Origin: CAIWHR01 sp963786625
Lineage (GTDB): Bacteria; Pseudomonadota; Gammaproteobacteria; Burkholderiales; Casimicrobiaceae
Reading direction: 5' to 3'
Length of the DNA stretch: 64,000 nucleotides
NCBI GenBank assembly: GCA_963786625.1
Contig: CAWAZS010000004.1
Coordinates: forward strand, 124,001 to 188,000
Shown: in pieces, positions 61,792 to 64,000 of the stretch
Position numbering within the stretch: position 1 is the stretch's first letter
How the letters are laid out: every line of letters begins with the position of its first letter
Notes under the pieces: model-generated
Databases searched by the model: none
Seen by the model: the letters and a program-made list of their open reading frames with translations, nothing else
Told to the model about the DNA's origin: nothing
Translations under genes and position numbers: made by a program

Positions 61792-62648
61792 TCAGAACTT
61801 TTCGTCGGCGCGCAGATAGCGCCAGTGTCCGACCGGCAGCTTGCCCAGTACGACGCTGCCGGTGCGCACGCGCTTCAAGCCCGTCACCTCGAGCCCGACC
61901 AGCTCGCACATGCGGCGGATCTGCCGCTTCCGCCCTTCGCGCAGCACGAACCGGAGCTGATGCTCGTTCTGCCACGACACGCGCGCCGGCTTCAACTGCA
62001 CGCCGTCGAGCTCGAGTCCGTGCTGCAGGCTCTTCATGCCGGCCGGGGAGAGCGTCCCGGTCACGCGCACCAGGTACTCCTTCTCGATCTCCGAATCGTG
62101 GCCGATCAATCGCCGGGCGACGCGGCCGTCCTGCGTGAACACGAGGAGCCCGGTGGAGTCGATGTCGAGGCGGCCGGCGGGCGCCAATCCGCGCAGATGG
62201 CTCCGCTTGAAGGCGAGCGGCGCGCGGTCCTCGGACCAGCGCGTGTCCGGGCGGATGAGCACGCTCGCCGGCTGGTAGCCGTCCTCGGCCTGACCCGAGA
62301 CGTAACCGACGGGCTTGTGCAGCAGGATCGTGACCTGCTCGTCCTGATGCCTGCGCGCGTCGGGATCGATCTCGATGCGCGCGCTGGGCGGCACGCGCGT
62401 CCCCAGCGTGGTGATCGACCACGCCGTCGACCTTCACCCAGCCGTTCTCGATCCACGCGTCGGCCTCGCGCCGCGAGCAGAGCCCGAGCTCGCTCATGCG
62501 CTTGGAGAGCCGGGGATGCTCGGGGGCGTGGCGGGGGCGCGCGGGGGCTGGCCGTGCCGCGGGGGTCGGCTGGCGGGCGCGGCGCACGCGTCGTCGCGGG
62601 CTCCTCCGGGCGGTCGCGTCGGCCGACGCCGGCGGGCGTCGCCGACAT
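61792..62648 (-). CDS. RluF-like 23S rRNA pseudouridine synthase (two one-base insertions)
   Basis: The catalytic domain reads VTILLHKPVGYVSGQ, GLAPAGRLDIDSTGLLVFTQ (with the catalytic Asp in GRLDIDS) and EGRKRQIRRMCELVGLEVTG, matching RluF/RsuA-type enzymes. The preceding S4 RNA-binding domain, RLSKRMSELGLCSRREADAW, lies in another frame; one extra base near 62,417 separates them. A further frame change near 62,540-62,600 leads back to an Ala/Pro/Arg-rich extension with an ATG at 62,648. Both repairs are removals of one base. The N-terminal start is uncertain, since there is no clear ribosome-binding site; the 250 bases between it and thiC hold only low-complexity GC-rich sequence. Confidence 0.75.
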
Positions 62649-62898
62649 CGGTCGGGCGGCGCGCTGGCGGGCGGCGCCGAACCTGCGGCGTCGACCGAGG
62701 CGCGATGTGGCTCGCGGTCGACGCGGTCGCTCGCGCGTCGAGGCGGCGCGACCGACGGCGTGGCGCGCCCGTGCTCCGCGCGCGGTCGCGCGCCGGCGGG
62801 CAGCTCGCGCAGCCGGCCGCGCCGAGCCGGCTCGCGTGCGGGGCAGGCCGGCACCGTCGGCGCGCCGAGCGCTTGGCAGCGGCTTGCCGTGACGCGCG

Positions 62899-64000
<1,102 letters not shown>

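Overview
The window reads as two pieces of bacterial genome joined near position 28,840. Positions 1 to about 28,840 look like a high-GC actinobacterium close to Propionibacteriaceae: many GTG starts and ATGA/GTGA overlaps, a DUF222/HNH (13E12-type) protein, a DUF5997 gene beside an HTH-less LysR substrate-binding protein, and a very large protein I read as the pyrophosphate-type PEP carboxykinase known from propionibacteria. Positions from about 28,840 to 64,000 look like a betaproteobacterium (Burkholderiales-like): a pilE-fimT-pilV-pilW-pilX-pilY1 cluster, a YfcG/YghU-type GST, pirins, AzoR, YceH, UppP and ThiC, with GC-rich dispersed intergenic repeats. The join lies inside one reading frame that fuses half a short-chain dehydrogenase to half an ATC-hydrolase-like protein, so an assembly chimera is the simplest explanation.

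Actinobacterial part. A partial TetR gene faces a DUF4386 membrane gene across a promoter whose spacer is exactly a 17-bp palindrome. Next comes an ArsR regulator leading an overlapping hyf-like operon (I-B-C-E-F-G; 1,665-9,121). All four nickel-ligand cysteines of its large subunit are replaced, so it resembles the energy-converting hydrogenase-related (Ehr) complexes rather than a hydrogenase. After small genes (GNAT, molybdenum-carrier-like) come a LolA-like protein with an ABC exporter, cardiolipin synthase and small membrane proteins. A central-metabolism block follows (17,502-25,524): putative PPi-PEP carboxykinase, pyruvate:ferredoxin oxidoreductase (NifJ) and a dihydroorotate-dehydrogenase-like flavoprotein. 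NifJ makes reduced ferredoxin; whether the Ehr-like membrane complex uses it is inference.

Proteobacterial part. A truncated GST is followed by a 49-bp-spaced repeat pair, then a YqeB-like protein coupled to an unknown gene, a Kef/YbaL antiporter and an ATP-grasp ligase. The minor-pilin/PilY1 cluster spans 34,903-41,663. Next come membrane genes (EamA, UppP, MscS), YceH, an adhesin-E-like protein and a NYN-OST-HTH protein. The three components of the AmmeMemoRadiSam system lie at 47,115-49,642. They are followed by a sirtuin, a metallo-beta-lactamase-fold hydrolase and a pirin/AzoR/pirin/LysR redox group. A nickel-pincer-nucleotide locus with two divergent LarA paralogues plus LarC, LarE and LarB covers 55,112-60,711. 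The end holds an OB-fold exported protein, a MazG-like pyrophosphatase, an RluF-like pseudouridine synthase and the 3' part of thiC.

At least ten interrupted frames in both parts are all restored by removing one extra base. That one-sided bias suggests insertion-type sequencing error rather than true pseudogenes. I saw no tRNA, rRNA or CRISPR array.
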